Below are positions 26,985-36,097 of a DNA stretch of 61,956 nucleotides, piece after piece; position 1 is the first letter of the stretch, and every line of letters starts with the position of its first letter. The DNA lies in NCBI GenBank assembly GCA_003569245.1, contig BGOM01000022.1, forward strand, positions 1 through 61,956. Reading direction: 5' to 3'. The position numbers and the translations under genes were made by a program. Source of the DNA: Opitutia bacterium (lineage in GTDB: Bacteria; Verrucomicrobiota; Verrucomicrobiia; Opitutales; UBA953). The notes beneath the pieces are model-generated. The model did no database searches. It had not been told where the DNA came from and saw only the letters and a list, made by a program, of their open reading frames with translations.

Positions 26985-27928
26985 TCGACCCTGCCGACGC
27001 CATCGAAGCGCTCCTGGACGAGCTCAAGCGGCAGCGTGCCGCCGGGGTGACCAAGGTCAGCGTCTCCCCCGAGTCGCTGGAGTTCCTCCGCAAGGCCGCC
27101 GGGACCAGCCGGCCGGCGACCGCTGCCCCGTCGCCGAAGGCCACGGGTGGCGACAGCGTCCGCGGCGCCTCGCCGGTCGCCGCCTTCACGGCCGGGGTCA
27201 AGGGCGAGCGTCCGGCTACTCCTGTCCGCCCGACGCCGGTCGTGGTCACGCCCGCGGCCGCGCCGGTCGCCCCGATCCCGGAGCCCCCGGTCGTCACCTT
27301 GCCCGCCGGGGACAAGGTCGCCCGCCTCGCGGCGTTGCATGCCTTGATCGCGCAGTGCCCCGAGACGCGTCGCCACCTCCTGCCGGGGCACCGCCCGGTG
27401 CTCGGCCACGGCTCCGTCGACGCCCGAATCTTCTTCGTCGGCGAGGCCCCCACCGTGGAGGAAGCCGAGGCCGGGCGACCGTTCGTCGGCGCTTCCGGCG
27501 AACTGCTCCGCAAGATCCTCGCCGCCGGTCTCATCGGCGAGGAGCTCACCTACCTCGCGCCGGTCATGGGCTGGCGGCCGGAACCGCCGACCGTCCACGG
27601 CAAGCGTCCGCCGAACGCGCGCGAGCTCGCTTTCAACCTCCCTTACCTTCGCGCGCAGATCGAGGTCGTCCGCCCGCAGGTGATCGTCGCCCTCGGCGCG
27701 CAGGCCTGCGAGGCCCTGCATCCCGGCGGCCCGCCCATCACGCAGGCCCGCGGCAAGTGGCTTGATTACCAAGGCATCCCGCTGCTGCCGACCTTCCATC
27801 CGAACTACCTGCTGCACAACCCGTCGGCCACGGCCAAACGGACCGCGTGGGAGGACATCCTGCTGGTCATGGAGCGGGCGGGCCTGCCGATCTCGGACAA
27901 GCAGCGCGCCTACTTCCTGCCGAAGTGA
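26981..27928 (+). CDS. Family-4-like uracil-DNA glycosylase lacking Fe-S ligands
   Basis: 315 codons, starting with GTG at 26981, overlapping phhB. After about 110 residues of Pro/Ala-rich, probably disordered sequence there is a UDG fold: FFVGEAPTVEEAEAGRPFVG (152-170, uracil-binding and catalytic region), YLRAQIEVVRPQVIVALGAQA, and the late TFHPNYLLHNP with His273. UDG families 4 and 5 normally hold a 4Fe-4S cluster on four cysteines. Here only Cys126 remains at such a site. The CRPP-type cysteine is Trp198 (MGWRP), and the later one before PYL is Asn219. Uracil removal is likely, but this type lacks the cluster. It is convergent with argA. Confidence 0.8.
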   Translation: MIDPADAIEALLDELKRQRAAGVTKVSVSPESLEFLRKAAGTSRPATAAPSPKATGGDSVRGASPVAAFTAGVKGERPATPVRPTPVVVTPAAAPVAPIPEPPVVTLPAGDKVARLAALHALIAQCPETRRHLLPGHRPVLGHGSVDARIFFVGEAPTVEEAEAGRPFVGASGELLRKILAAGLIGEELTYLAPVMGWRPEPPTVHGKRPPNARELAFNLPYLRAQIEVVRPQVIVALGAQACEALHPGGPPITQARGKWLDYQGIPLLPTFHPNYLLHNPSATAKRTAWEDILLVMERAGLPISDKQRAYFLPK

Positions 27929-29254
27929 TCAGCGGACGGAATCGCTGAGGCGGCGCAGCGCGAAGGCGAGCACCTGCGAGTTGCGGCCGCTGGCCTGCAG
28001 CGCCTTGCGCCGTTCGGCCGGCAGTTCGGTCGCCGCGGCGGGGACGAACCCGCAGGCCGACTGGAAGAAGCCCTGCGTCTGCGTCGTGAGCGCGAAGAGC
28101 TTCCGGGCGCCGAGCTGCTTGGCGCGGCGCTTGGCGAACTCGACGAGTTTCCGGCCGACGCCGCGGCCGTGGTAGAAGGGCTGCACGTAGACCGCGCCGA
28201 GCTCCATCGACTTGCCGTCGGCGTAGGGGCGCAGGGCCGCGCAGCCGATGATGCTGTCGTCGATCTCGTAGACGTAGAAGTCGGCGTAGCCCTGCTCGAT
28301 CTGCTGGCGCGTGCGGGCGACGAGCGCGTCGGTCTTGGCGCCGTGCTTCGCGAGGTTGTAGAGGGCCTGCGCATCCTTTTTCTTGGCCTGCCGGATGCGG
28401 TCGTAGTCGTTGGCGTGGACCATCGTGCCGAGGCCGACCTTGTCGAAGATCTCCGTGAGCAGGCAGCCGAAGACGCGACCGTCGAGGATGTGGGCGCGCG
28501 GGACCTCCTCGTCGAGGGCCTTGGCGGCCTGGACGGCCTTGCTGCGGATCCGCGGGTCGAGCTTGGCGTTCTTGTCCGCCAGCAGCCGCTTGAGCTCGTC
28601 CTCGGGCAGGTTGAGCTGCACGACGCCGTCGACCTGCAGGCCGCTGAAGGGGGTCAGGTAGATGAGCTTCGAGGCGCCGAGGGCGACGGCCAGCTCCATC
28701 GCCAGGTGGTCGCTGTTGACGCGCAGCGACTGGCCTTCGCGGTCGCACACGATGGGCGTGACCAGGGGCAGGAGATCCTGCGCCAGCATGGACTTCAGGA
28801 TGGCCGCGTCGACCTTCTCGACCTTGCCGGTGTAGAGGTGGTCCACGCCCTTGAGGCGGCCGAGCTTGGTCGAGCGCACGGCGTTGGTGATCGCGCAGCG
28901 CAGGCCGGCCTGGGAGAGGTGCTCGAGGACCGATTGCGACACGAGGGCGGAGGCCTCGCGCGCGAGCGACATCGTGGCGGCGTCCGTCGGGCCCTCGCCC
29001 TGCACGTCGGACAGCGCGATGTTATGCTCGCCGGCCAGGCCGACCAGCTGCTGGCCGATGCCGTGCACCAGCACGACCTTGATCGAGAGGCTGCGCAGCA
29101 CGGCGATGTCCGTCACGATGTTCGCGAAGTTCTCGTGGGCCACGATCGAGCCGTCGACCGCGATGACGAACACGTGGTCGCGGAACATCGGGACGTAGCG
29201 GAGGATACCCCGCAGGTCGGTGGGCTTCATGGCGCGCTCGCGCTGGCTGGACAT
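27929..29254 (-). CDS. argA: Amino-acid N-acetyltransferase (N-acetylglutamate synthase)
   Basis: 441 codons. First step of arginine synthesis: acetyl transfer from acetyl-CoA to glutamate. The amino-acid-kinase-like half (about 15-290) shows KVVLVHGIGQQL, AITNAVRSTKLGRLKGVDHLYTGKVEKVD and ALGASKLIYLT. The GNAT half follows (about 300-441) with the acetyl-CoA loop FYHGRGVGRKLVEFA, and ends FFQSACGFVPA. ATG 29254 is used because a promoter-like pair lies just upstream; an internal ATG at 29230 is possible. It is divergent from xerD with 47 bp between starts. No other arg gene is in the window. Confidence 0.95.
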   Translation of the reverse strand: MSSQRERAMKPTDLRGILRYVPMFRDHVFVIAVDGSIVAHENFANIVTDIAVLRSLSIKVVLVHGIGQQLVGLAGEHNIALSDVQGEGPTDAATMSLAREASALVSQSVLEHLSQAGLRCAITNAVRSTKLGRLKGVDHLYTGKVEKVDAAILKSMLAQDLLPLVTPIVCDREGQSLRVNSDHLAMELAVALGASKLIYLTPFSGLQVDGVVQLNLPEDELKRLLADKNAKLDPRIRSKAVQAAKALDEEVPRAHILDGRVFGCLLTEIFDKVGLGTMVHANDYDRIRQAKKKDAQALYNLAKHGAKTDALVARTRQQIEQGYADFYVYEIDDSIIGCAALRPYADGKSMELGAVYVQPFYHGRGVGRKLVEFAKRRAKQLGARKLFALTTQTQGFFQSACGFVPAAATELPAERRKALQASGRNSQVLAFALRRLSDSVR

Positions 29255-29261
29255 GCCAATC

Positions 29262-29289
29262 CTTATGGACTCCGCGCGGGCGGGGGCAA
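29262..29289 (-). promoter_or_regulatory. Predicted promoter of argA
   Basis: Minus strand: TTGCCC (29289-29284), 16-bp spacer, CATAAG (29267-29262), then 7 nt to ATG 29254. The -35 box starts 35 nt before the ATG, so a leaderless mRNA is likely. It overlaps the divergent xerD promoter. Confidence 0.4.
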
Positions 29290-29293
29290 TACT
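29266..29293 (+). promoter_or_regulatory. Predicted promoter of the xerD-like gene
   Basis: TGGACT (29266-29271), 16-bp spacer, AATACT (29288-29293), 8 nt to ATG 29302. It is interleaved with the argA promoter on the other strand. Confidence 0.4.
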
Positions 29294-29301
29294 GATGCGT
29301 C

Positions 29302-30237
29302 ATGCCGAGGAACGCCCGCGCCGCCGCCGTGCCGCCCGACCTGCGGGAAGGGGTCGACGCCTTCCTCGGTCACCTGTCGCTCGAGCGCGGTCTGGCCAAG
29401 CTGACCGTGGCGGCCTACGAGGGCGACCTGCTGGCCTTCGCCGCCCACTGCGGCCGCGCCGGCTTCACCCGCTGGCCCGACGTCGGCCTCGCGCAGGTCG
29501 ACGCCTGGGTGCGGACCCTTGATCGCCGCGGGCAGGCCCCGGCCTCGCTGGCCCGCCGGCTTTCGGCCGTGCGTTCCTTCGCCCGGCATCTGGTCCGCGC
29601 GGGTCTCCGCCGCGATGATTTCACCGAGCTGGCCCGCGGGCCCAAGTTCCGGCGCCGGTTGCCCGGGCTGATCAGCCCGGCGGAGGTCGCCCGCATCGTC
29701 ACCGCGCCGGACGCCGCCACGCCGCAGGGCCTGCGCGACCGGGCGATGCTCGAGCTCATGTACGGCTCGGGCCTGCGTGTCTCGGAGCTCTGCGGTCTGG
29801 ACCTGCAGGCGATCGACGAGGAGTCCGGCGTCGTCCGCGTCCGCGGCAAAGGCGCCAAGGACCGGCTCGTGCCCGTCGGCGAGACCTCGCTCACGGTGCT
29901 CCGCGCTTACCTTGCCGCCGGCCGGCCCGCCTTGGTCCGCCCGAAGACCGGGAGCGCCTTGTTCCTCAGCGCCCGGGGCGTCGCCATCTCGCGCAAGACC
30001 TTCTGGCTCGCGGTCAAGCAGGCCGCGGCCCGCGCGGGCCTGCCGCCCTCCGTGAAACCGCACCTGCTGCGGCACGCCTTCGCCACGCACCTGCTGGCGG
30101 GCGGGGCCGACCTGCGTTCGATCCAGGAGATGCTGGGACACGCCGACATCGCGACGACCCAGATCTACGCCTCGGTGGAGCGCTCGGCCCTCGCCGACGC
30201 GCACCGCCGCCATCACCCGCGCGGACGGAAGGCTTAG
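29302..30237 (+). CDS. xerD: Tyrosine recombinase XerC/XerD type
   Basis: 311 codons, typical of Xer recombinases, which resolve chromosome dimers at dif with FtsK. There is an N-terminal SAM-like DNA-binding domain (about 15-105), then the catalytic domain: Arg in YGSGLRVSELCGL, Lys in RVRGKGAKDRLVP, HLLRHAFATHLL (His-x-x-Arg), LGHADIATTQIYA with the second His, and the nucleophile Tyr in QIYASV. XerC and XerD are hard to tell apart without a tree. No dif site or integrated element lies next to it, so a chromosomal housekeeping role is likely. Its TAG overlaps the nuoN stop (TTAG at 30234-30237). Confidence 0.9.
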   Translation: MPRNARAAAVPPDLREGVDAFLGHLSLERGLAKLTVAAYEGDLLAFAAHCGRAGFTRWPDVGLAQVDAWVRTLDRRGQAPASLARRLSAVRSFARHLVRAGLRRDDFTELARGPKFRRRLPGLISPAEVARIVTAPDAATPQGLRDRAMLELMYGSGLRVSELCGLDLQAIDEESGVVRVRGKGAKDRLVPVGETSLTVLRAYLAAGRPALVRPKTGSALFLSARGVAISRKTFWLAVKQAAARAGLPPSVKPHLLRHAFATHLLAGGADLRSIQEMLGHADIATTQIYASVERSALADAHRRHHPRGRKA

Positions 30238-31808
30238 AACAGCATGACCACGCCGAGGGCGAGGGTCGCCGCGCAGAGCGCGCCGATGAGGAAGCGCGTG
30301 CCGGCCGGGACGGGCAGCGGGGCCAGTTCCTCGCCGTCCTCGGTCGGCCGGATGAACGCCTCGCGCAGCAAGGAGAAGTAGTAGTGGATGCTGACGGCCA
30401 CGCCGACGAGGGCGACGCCGAGGACCCACCAGAGCTTGGCCTTCACGAGGAGGGCCAGGATGATCAGCTTGGCCACGAAGCCCGCCGAGGGCGGGATGCC
30501 GGCCAGGGAGCCGATGCCGAAGCCGAGGGCGGCGGCCAGCACCGGGGAGCGGCGCAGCAGGCCGCGCAGGCCGAGGAGCGGGCGGTCATGGTCCTCCGCG
30601 ACGGGCAGGCTCACCAGCGCCGCCGACGTCAGGAACGTGCCGAGGACGTAGGCGTAGAGGTAGAAGTAGATCGCGTGTTCGGCCGAGATGGCGAGGCCGC
30701 CGATGGTCTCGAAGTGGACGTTGGGGGCGACCACGGCCACGGCGAGCGCGGCGAGCAGGAAGCCGGCGTGCGCGACGCCGGAGAGCGCGAGCGTCCGCTT
30801 GACGTCGGTCGCGGCGAGGGCGGCGAGGTTGCCCGCCAGGAGCGTGAGGATGGCGAGGCCGGCCAGCAGCGGGCCGAGCTTCGCGCCGAGCGCGGCGAAG
30901 GGGCCGGTGACCAGCACGAACAGGGCGAGGGCCCCGGCGGCCTTGGAGGCCGTGGCCAGCAGCGCGGTGGTCGGGGTCGGGGCGCCCTGGTAGACGTCGG
31001 GGATCCAGGTGTGGAAGGGGAACGCGCCGAGCTTGAAGGCCGCGCCCGCGAACACGAGCGCCACGCCCACGAGCGTGAGCGGGTTGACGTTGCCTTGGGT
31101 GGCCTGGAGGGCCGCGGCGATGTCGGCGAAGCCGAGCGAGTCGTTGGTCGGGGTCGCCAGGGAACCGTAGATCAGGACGATGCCCATCAGCAGCAGCGCG
31201 GAGCTGAGCCCGCCCGCGACGAGGTACTTGACGCCGGCCTCGAGCGAGGCGGCGCTGCGCCGCAGGTTGCCCACGAGCACGTAGAGGCCCACGGCGGCCG
31301 TCTCGAGGGCGAGGAAGAAGACCACGAAGTGGTTCGCGCGGGCCAGGAGCATGAACGCCGCCGTCACGATCAGCAGCACGTGGTGGTAGTCGGCCACCGA
31401 GACGCCGCGGTCGCGCAGGAAGCGGCCGGCCAGGAGGCTCGTGCCGAGGGCGCAGGCGAGGAAGACCAGCCGGACCGCCTCGCTGTTCTCGAGCTGCACG
31501 CGCAGCAGGCCGTGGAAGGCCGGGAGGCCGTCGGCCCCGGTGAAGAAGCTGGCCGGGAAATTCTCGGCGCCGTGCGGGAGGTTCCAGGCCGTCCCGTCGG
31601 TCAGGGACATCACGAGCACGAGCAGCAGGCCGACGCGCGCCGTGGCGGGCTGGAGCCAGCGTTGCGCGGGCGGCAGCAGCAGCGCCTGGAGGAGGCACAG
31701 CAGGGCGAGGCCGGCGACGGCGATCTCGGGGAGGATCGACAGCCAGTCGGCCGCGCGCGGGGCGAGCGTCTTGAAGGCGGGATCGATGTTGGCGAGCAGG
31801 GAAGTCAT
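30234..31808 (-). CDS. nuoN: NADH-quinone oxidoreductase subunit N
   Basis: 524 codons of antiporter-like membrane protein with about 14 helices. This is one of three proton-pumping subunits of Complex I in the cytoplasmic membrane. The Complex I antiporter core is visible: FKLGAFPFHTWIPDVYQGAPTPTTALLATASKAAGALALF, and further on TDVKRTLALSGVAHAGF. Its start overlaps the nuoM stop by 4 bp. It is the last gene of nuoJKLMN and overlaps the convergent xerD stop. Confidence 0.95.
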   Translation of the reverse strand: MTSLLANIDPAFKTLAPRAADWLSILPEIAVAGLALLCLLQALLLPPAQRWLQPATARVGLLLVLVMSLTDGTAWNLPHGAENFPASFFTGADGLPAFHGLLRVQLENSEAVRLVFLACALGTSLLAGRFLRDRGVSVADYHHVLLIVTAAFMLLARANHFVVFFLALETAAVGLYVLVGNLRRSAASLEAGVKYLVAGGLSSALLLMGIVLIYGSLATPTNDSLGFADIAAALQATQGNVNPLTLVGVALVFAGAAFKLGAFPFHTWIPDVYQGAPTPTTALLATASKAAGALALFVLVTGPFAALGAKLGPLLAGLAILTLLAGNLAALAATDVKRTLALSGVAHAGFLLAALAVAVVAPNVHFETIGGLAISAEHAIYFYLYAYVLGTFLTSAALVSLPVAEDHDRPLLGLRGLLRRSPVLAAALGFGIGSLAGIPPSAGFVAKLIILALLVKAKLWWVLGVALVGVAVSIHYYFSLLREAFIRPTEDGEELAPLPVPAGTRFLIGALCAATLALGVVMLF

Positions 31809-33346
31809 CGAGCGGAAGGGGCAGGGGCGGCGGCGGGCAGGGTCTCAGCCACGTTCTTGGCGATGTCCTTGCAGTAGTCCTGGGTCTGCGAGGTCACGAG
31901 GCCCGGCTGGAAGCCGATGAGGAGCGAGGCGCCCAGCAGGAGCAGGGCGGCGACGCGCTCGGCCCAGCCCAGGTCGGCGACCGGGGCGACGGCGAGCCGC
32001 TGCTGCAGCGCGGCGGTGGGCTCGCCGTAGAAGGTCGCGGCCACGGCGCGGAGCGCGTAGACGGCCGAGATCACCACGGTCGAGGCGACGGCGGCCTGGA
32101 GCCACAGCGACTGGTCACGCAGGGAGAGGAACACGCCGATCTCGCCCCAGAAGTTGCCGAAGCCGGGGAGGCCGATCGAGGCCATCGTCGCGGCGACGAA
32201 GAGCGCGGCGAGCACGGGCGCCTGCTTGGCGAGGCCACCCAGTTCGTCGAGCCGGTAGGTGCCGGCGCGGGCCCGCACGCCGTTGGCGAGCAGGAAGAGC
32301 GCGGCGCAGGAGAGGCCGTGCGCCACCATCAGGAAGAGCGCCGCGGCGACGCCGTCGGGGCGGCCGGTCACGCCGGTGACCCAGAGGCCGAGGAAGATCG
32401 GACCCATGTGGGCGACGGAGCTCCAGGAGAGCAGTTCCTTGAGGTCGCGCTGGGCGAGGCAGATGAGGCCGACGAGCACGACGTTCGCGAGGGCGCAGAC
32501 GAGGAACCAGTCCGCCAGCGCGCCGTGGGCGCCGCCGAGGGTGTTGAGCGTGACGAGGATGATGCCGTACAGGCCGAACTTCTTCAGGGCGCCGGCGTGG
32601 AGCATCGAGGCGGGCGTGGGCGCGGCGGTGTAACCGGGGGCCGCCCAGGAATGGAACGGGAAAAGCGAGGCGAGCACGCCGAAGCCGAAGAGCGTGAGCC
32701 CGATCGCGGCGGCGGGGACGACGCGCAGGTCGATGGTGTTGAGCAGCTCGCTCCAGGTGGAGGTGTAGCCCGTCTTGGCGGCGCCCAGCACGAGGAGGAG
32801 CCCGGCGAGCGAGACCATCGCGCCGACGGTGAGGTAGATCGCCATCTGCATGGCGGCCGGACGGCGGCCCGCGCCGCCCCAGAAAAGCGTCAGCAGGAAG
32901 GTCGGGATGAGGGCGAACTCGTGGAAGAAGTAGGCGCCGAGCACGCTGGTCGTGCCGAAGGTCCCGAGGGTGCCGCCGAACATGAAGAGCAGCAGACCGA
33001 GGTAGGTGTTGCGGCGTTCGACGTCCTGCACGAGCGCCTTGATGCCCGCGGCGAGACCGACGACGGCGGTCATCAGGAACAGGGGGGCGCTCAGGCCGTT
33101 CAGGCCGAAGTCGAAGCCCCAGGGCGAGCCGCTGGAGGTCAGCTGTTGGTAGGCGATCTTCTGGCCCGGCCACGGCGCGACGAGCCAGACCCCGAGGAGC
33201 AAGGGCAGCACGAAGCCGGCGAAGGCGAAGCCCGAGGCGAAGCCGGCGGGCAGGCGGCGGCCGGCGAGCAGGACCAAGCCGGCGACGATCGGGGTGTAGA
33301 CCGCGACGGCCGCGAGGTTGGCGTGGAGAAAGTCGAGGGAGTCCAT
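31805..33346 (-). CDS. nuoM: NADH-quinone oxidoreductase subunit M
   Basis: 513 codons, antiporter-like. Key features are the Glu in FHEFALIPTFLLT (the conserved helix-5 glutamate), Lys-bearing LKKFGLYGI, SLFPFHSWAAPGYTAAPTPASMLHAG and RDLKELLSWSSVAHMG. Proton channel subunit of Complex I. It is 3 bp from nuoL upstream and overlaps nuoN. Confidence 0.95.
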   Translation of the reverse strand: MDSLDFLHANLAAVAVYTPIVAGLVLLAGRRLPAGFASGFAFAGFVLPLLLGVWLVAPWPGQKIAYQQLTSSGSPWGFDFGLNGLSAPLFLMTAVVGLAAGIKALVQDVERRNTYLGLLLFMFGGTLGTFGTTSVLGAYFFHEFALIPTFLLTLFWGGAGRRPAAMQMAIYLTVGAMVSLAGLLLVLGAAKTGYTSTWSELLNTIDLRVVPAAAIGLTLFGFGVLASLFPFHSWAAPGYTAAPTPASMLHAGALKKFGLYGIILVTLNTLGGAHGALADWFLVCALANVVLVGLICLAQRDLKELLSWSSVAHMGPIFLGLWVTGVTGRPDGVAAALFLMVAHGLSCAALFLLANGVRARAGTYRLDELGGLAKQAPVLAALFVAATMASIGLPGFGNFWGEIGVFLSLRDQSLWLQAAVASTVVISAVYALRAVAATFYGEPTAALQQRLAVAPVADLGWAERVAALLLLGASLLIGFQPGLVTSQTQDYCKDIAKNVAETLPAAAPAPSAR

Positions 33347-33349
33347 GGG

Positions 33350-35188
33350 TCAGCGGGCGAGGAAGTACCAGGCCAGGAGAAGGGTGCCCGCGACGAGGCT
33401 GAGGGCGTAGAGGCGGGTCTGCCCGCGGTGCAGCGTCCGGCCCGTGAGGTAGCCGAGGACGGCCGGCACGCCGGCGCCGAGCCAGCGCACCGCCACGCCG
33501 TTGATCAGGAGCAGGTCGAGGAAGGCGAGGAACTCGGTGACGCGGCGCTGCACGCGCTCCACGTACCAGCCGTAGAGCGTGTCCATCCAGCGGAACGCGA
33601 GCACGCCGTAGAAGCGCGGCAGGTCGGCGCGCAGGCTGTCGACGCCGGCGGCGCGGCCGTAGTAGCGGAAGGCGAGGGCGCCGAGCGCCAGCGCGACCAG
33701 GCCGACGATCGTGGCGGCCGAGGTGGCGTGGAAGGCCATCGCGCGCAGCGGTTCGGCGACGCGGGCGAGGGCGGCGGCGGGGATGAGCGCATCGGCGGCG
33801 AAGCCGGCGGCGACGGAGAAACCGAGGCCGAGGACGACGAGCGGGGCGGTCATGGTCCAGGGCGACTCATGGGCGTGGTCGGCGGCCTCCGAGTTGGCCG
33901 GACCGAAGAACACCAGGCGCACCATGCGGGCGCTGTAGAGGCAGGTCGCGACGGCGGCGAGGCCGAGCAGCGCGAAGAGGTACAGGTTGCTCGCATGGGC
34001 GGCCTCGAGGATCGCGTCCTTGGAGTACCAGCCGGCGAGGAAGGGCACGGCGCAGTTCGAGAGCGTGGCGGCGACGAAGGCGGCCGTGGTGACGGGCATC
34101 CTGCGGGCGAGCCCGCCCATCTTCAGCATGTCCTGCTCGTGGTGGCAGCCGTGGATGACGGAGCCGGCGCCGAGGAAGAGCGTGGCCTTGAAGAACGCGT
34201 GCATCGCCATGTGCAGGACGGCGAGGTCGGGGCGGCCGAGGCCGATCGCGCAACCCATGATCCCGAGGTGGGCGAGCGTCGAGTAGGCGAGGGACTTCTT
34301 GATGTCGGTCTGGGCGAGCGCGCAGAGGCCGGCGAGGGCGGCCATGCCGGCGCCCGACACGGCGACGAGCTGGAGCACGTCGGGCGTCAGCAGGAAGGCG
34401 ATCCGCGCCATGAAGTAGACGCCGGCGGCGACCATCGTGGCGGCGTGGATGAGCGCGGAGACGGGCGTCGGGCCGGCCATCGCGTCCGTCAGCCAGACGT
34501 GCAGGGGGAACTGCGCGGACTTGCCGATGAAGCCGCACATCAGGAGCGCGCCGAGGAGCCAGGGCCAGCCGGCGGCGGGCTTGAGCGCGCCCAGCGCGGC
34601 GAAGTCCAGCGTGCCGAACTGCGCGAGGCAGAAGGCGATGCCGAGGATGAAGCCGAGGTCGCCGACGCGGTTGACGATGAAGGCCTTCTTGGAGGCTTCC
34701 GCCGCGTAATCCTTGTCGAAGTAGTGGGCGATCAGCATGTACGAGCTGAAGCCGACCAGTTCCCAGAACACGAAGGTCATGAGCAGGTTGTCGGCGACGA
34801 CGATGCCCAGGATGGAGAACATGAAGACCGACAGGCCGCCGAAGAACCGGCCGCGCGCGTCGTCGTCCCGCATGTAGCCGACGGAGAAGAGGTGGATCCA
34901 GGCGGCGACGAACGACACCACGAAGAGCATCAGGCGCGCGTTGGCGTCGATCAGGTAGCCGAAGCCCAGGGAGATATCGCCGAGCTTCGCGAGCTCGACG
35001 TGCCAGCGGGTGTCGCCGGGGGCGGCGGTCAGCAGACGCAGCGCGAGGGCCGCGATGGCGAAGGCCACGCCGGTCGAGAGCCAGGCGGCGACGGCGCCGG
35101 CCCGGCGGAGGAAGAGGGCGATGAACAGGGCCGCGCCCAGCGGCAGGAACAGGATCCAGTGGACGAGGGACGAAAAGTCGGGGGACAT
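33350..35188 (-). CDS. nuoL: NADH-quinone oxidoreductase subunit L
   Basis: 612 codons, with the extra C-terminal amphipathic helix region expected of the largest antiporter-like subunit. Signatures are FWELVGFSSYMLIAHYF, FLGKSA-like FIGKSAQFPLHVWLTDAMAGPTPVSALIHAATMVAAGVYFMAR (read over 34390-34530) and DIKKSLAYSTLAHLGIM. It pumps protons at the distal end of the membrane arm. It is 9 bp from nuoK. Confidence 0.95.
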   Translation of the reverse strand: MSPDFSSLVHWILFLPLGAALFIALFLRRAGAVAAWLSTGVAFAIAALALRLLTAAPGDTRWHVELAKLGDISLGFGYLIDANARLMLFVVSFVAAWIHLFSVGYMRDDDARGRFFGGLSVFMFSILGIVVADNLLMTFVFWELVGFSSYMLIAHYFDKDYAAEASKKAFIVNRVGDLGFILGIAFCLAQFGTLDFAALGALKPAAGWPWLLGALLMCGFIGKSAQFPLHVWLTDAMAGPTPVSALIHAATMVAAGVYFMARIAFLLTPDVLQLVAVSGAGMAALAGLCALAQTDIKKSLAYSTLAHLGIMGCAIGLGRPDLAVLHMAMHAFFKATLFLGAGSVIHGCHHEQDMLKMGGLARRMPVTTAAFVAATLSNCAVPFLAGWYSKDAILEAAHASNLYLFALLGLAAVATCLYSARMVRLVFFGPANSEAADHAHESPWTMTAPLVVLGLGFSVAAGFAADALIPAAALARVAEPLRAMAFHATSAATIVGLVALALGALAFRYYGRAAGVDSLRADLPRFYGVLAFRWMDTLYGWYVERVQRRVTEFLAFLDLLLINGVAVRWLGAGVPAVLGYLTGRTLHRGQTRLYALSLVAGTLLLAWYFLAR

Positions 35189-35197
35189 CGGAAAAGC

Positions 35198-35506
35198 TTA
35201 GTCGCGGAGGAGGTTCAGGGCGTCCGACTGGATCGTGCCGCGGCGGCGGTAGAGCGCCACGATCAGGGCCAGCCCGACGGCCACCTCGGCCGCGGCGACG
35301 GTGATGACGAAGAAGACGAAGACCGCGCCGTCCATCTTGTGGGCGAAGCGGGAGAACGCGACCATCGCGAGGGTCGTGGCGGCGAGCATCAGCTCGAGGC
35401 ACATGTACACGACGAGCAGGTTGCGGCGCACGAGGACGCCGGTCAGGCCCAGCGCGAACAGCAGGCCGGCCAGCAGGAGGTGGTGGGCGAGGGTGGTGTG
35501 TTCCAT
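35198..35506 (-). CDS. nuoK: NADH-quinone oxidoreductase subunit K
   Basis: 102 codons with three helices. The conserved membrane Glu residues are in [15 protein letters not shown] and [21 protein letters not shown]. Part of the E-channel linking quinone reduction to proton pumping. It lies between nuoJ (10 bp) and nuoL (9 bp). Confidence 0.95.
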   Translation of the reverse strand: MEHTTLAHHLLLAGLLFALGLTGVLVRRNLLVVYMCLELMLAATTLAMVAFSRFAHKMDGAVFVFFVITVAAAEVAVGLALIVALYRRRGTIQSDALNLLRD

Positions 35507-35516
35507 GGCGGGATCC

Positions 35517-36050
35517 TCAGGCTTGGCCCTCCGGGGCGTCCTTGCTCAGGGAGACGACGCCGACCAGGGCGACGAGCAGCAGGAAACCGGCGATTTCCAA
35601 GGGGAGGAGGTACTTGGTGTAGAGGAGCCGGCCGAAGGACTTGGCGGCGGTCGTGAACTCGGCGGGGTTGGCCGAGAATTCCGGCGGCGTGGCGCCCGCC
35701 GGGGCGGCGCTGACGGCCCCGGACCAGTGGAAGAGCCAGAGCACGCCGGCCCCGAGCAGGAAGAACGTGGCGAGCCCGAGGGCGGCCGCCTTCCAAGGGT
35801 AGGCACCGACGGCATCGTCCGTATCCAGGAGCATGATGATGAACAGGAAGAGCACCATCACCGCGCCGGCGTAGACCAGCACCTGGAGCACCCCGAGGAA
35901 GTAGGCGTCGAGCAGGAAGAAGTCCGCCGCGATGCCGACGAGGGCGAGGATCATCCCCATGGCCGAGGTCACGGCGTTCCGGCTCAGGACCAGGAGGAGG
36001 GCGGCGCCGAGGGTCAGCGCCGCGAAGAAAGTGAACAGGCCGTCCGGCAT
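35517..36050 (-). CDS. nuoJ: NADH-quinone oxidoreductase subunit J
   Basis: 177 codons from ATG 36050 ([21 protein letters not shown]), where the first helix begins; the open frame reaches 36110 but the extra residues are unlike the family. Five helices, with the conserved third-helix stretch [24 protein letters not shown]. It opens the nuoJKLMN block. nuoA-I are not in the window, so the operon is split here. An 18-bp palindrome lies at 36098-36115 upstream. Confidence 0.92.
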   Translation of the reverse strand: MPDGLFTFFAALTLGAALLLVLSRNAVTSAMGMILALVGIAADFFLLDAYFLGVLQVLVYAGAVMVLFLFIIMLLDTDDAVGAYPWKAAALGLATFFLLGAGVLWLFHWSGAVSAAPAGATPPEFSANPAEFTTAAKSFGRLLYTKYLLPLEIAGFLLLVALVGVVSLSKDAPEGQA

Positions 36051-36097
36051 GGGCGGGAAGGTAGGGCGGGGGGAGTCCTTGGAAAGGACAAAAGGCA

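Noticed and set aside
29302..30237. Xer-like recombinase as integrase of a mobile element
   Set aside because: Its length and motifs fit housekeeping XerC/D, and it sits between argA and nuoN with no att-like repeats or cargo genes.
32318..35656. 1112-codon open frame on the plus strand
   Set aside because: Antisense shadow of nuoM and nuoL with highly biased composition; the nuo proteins are certain.
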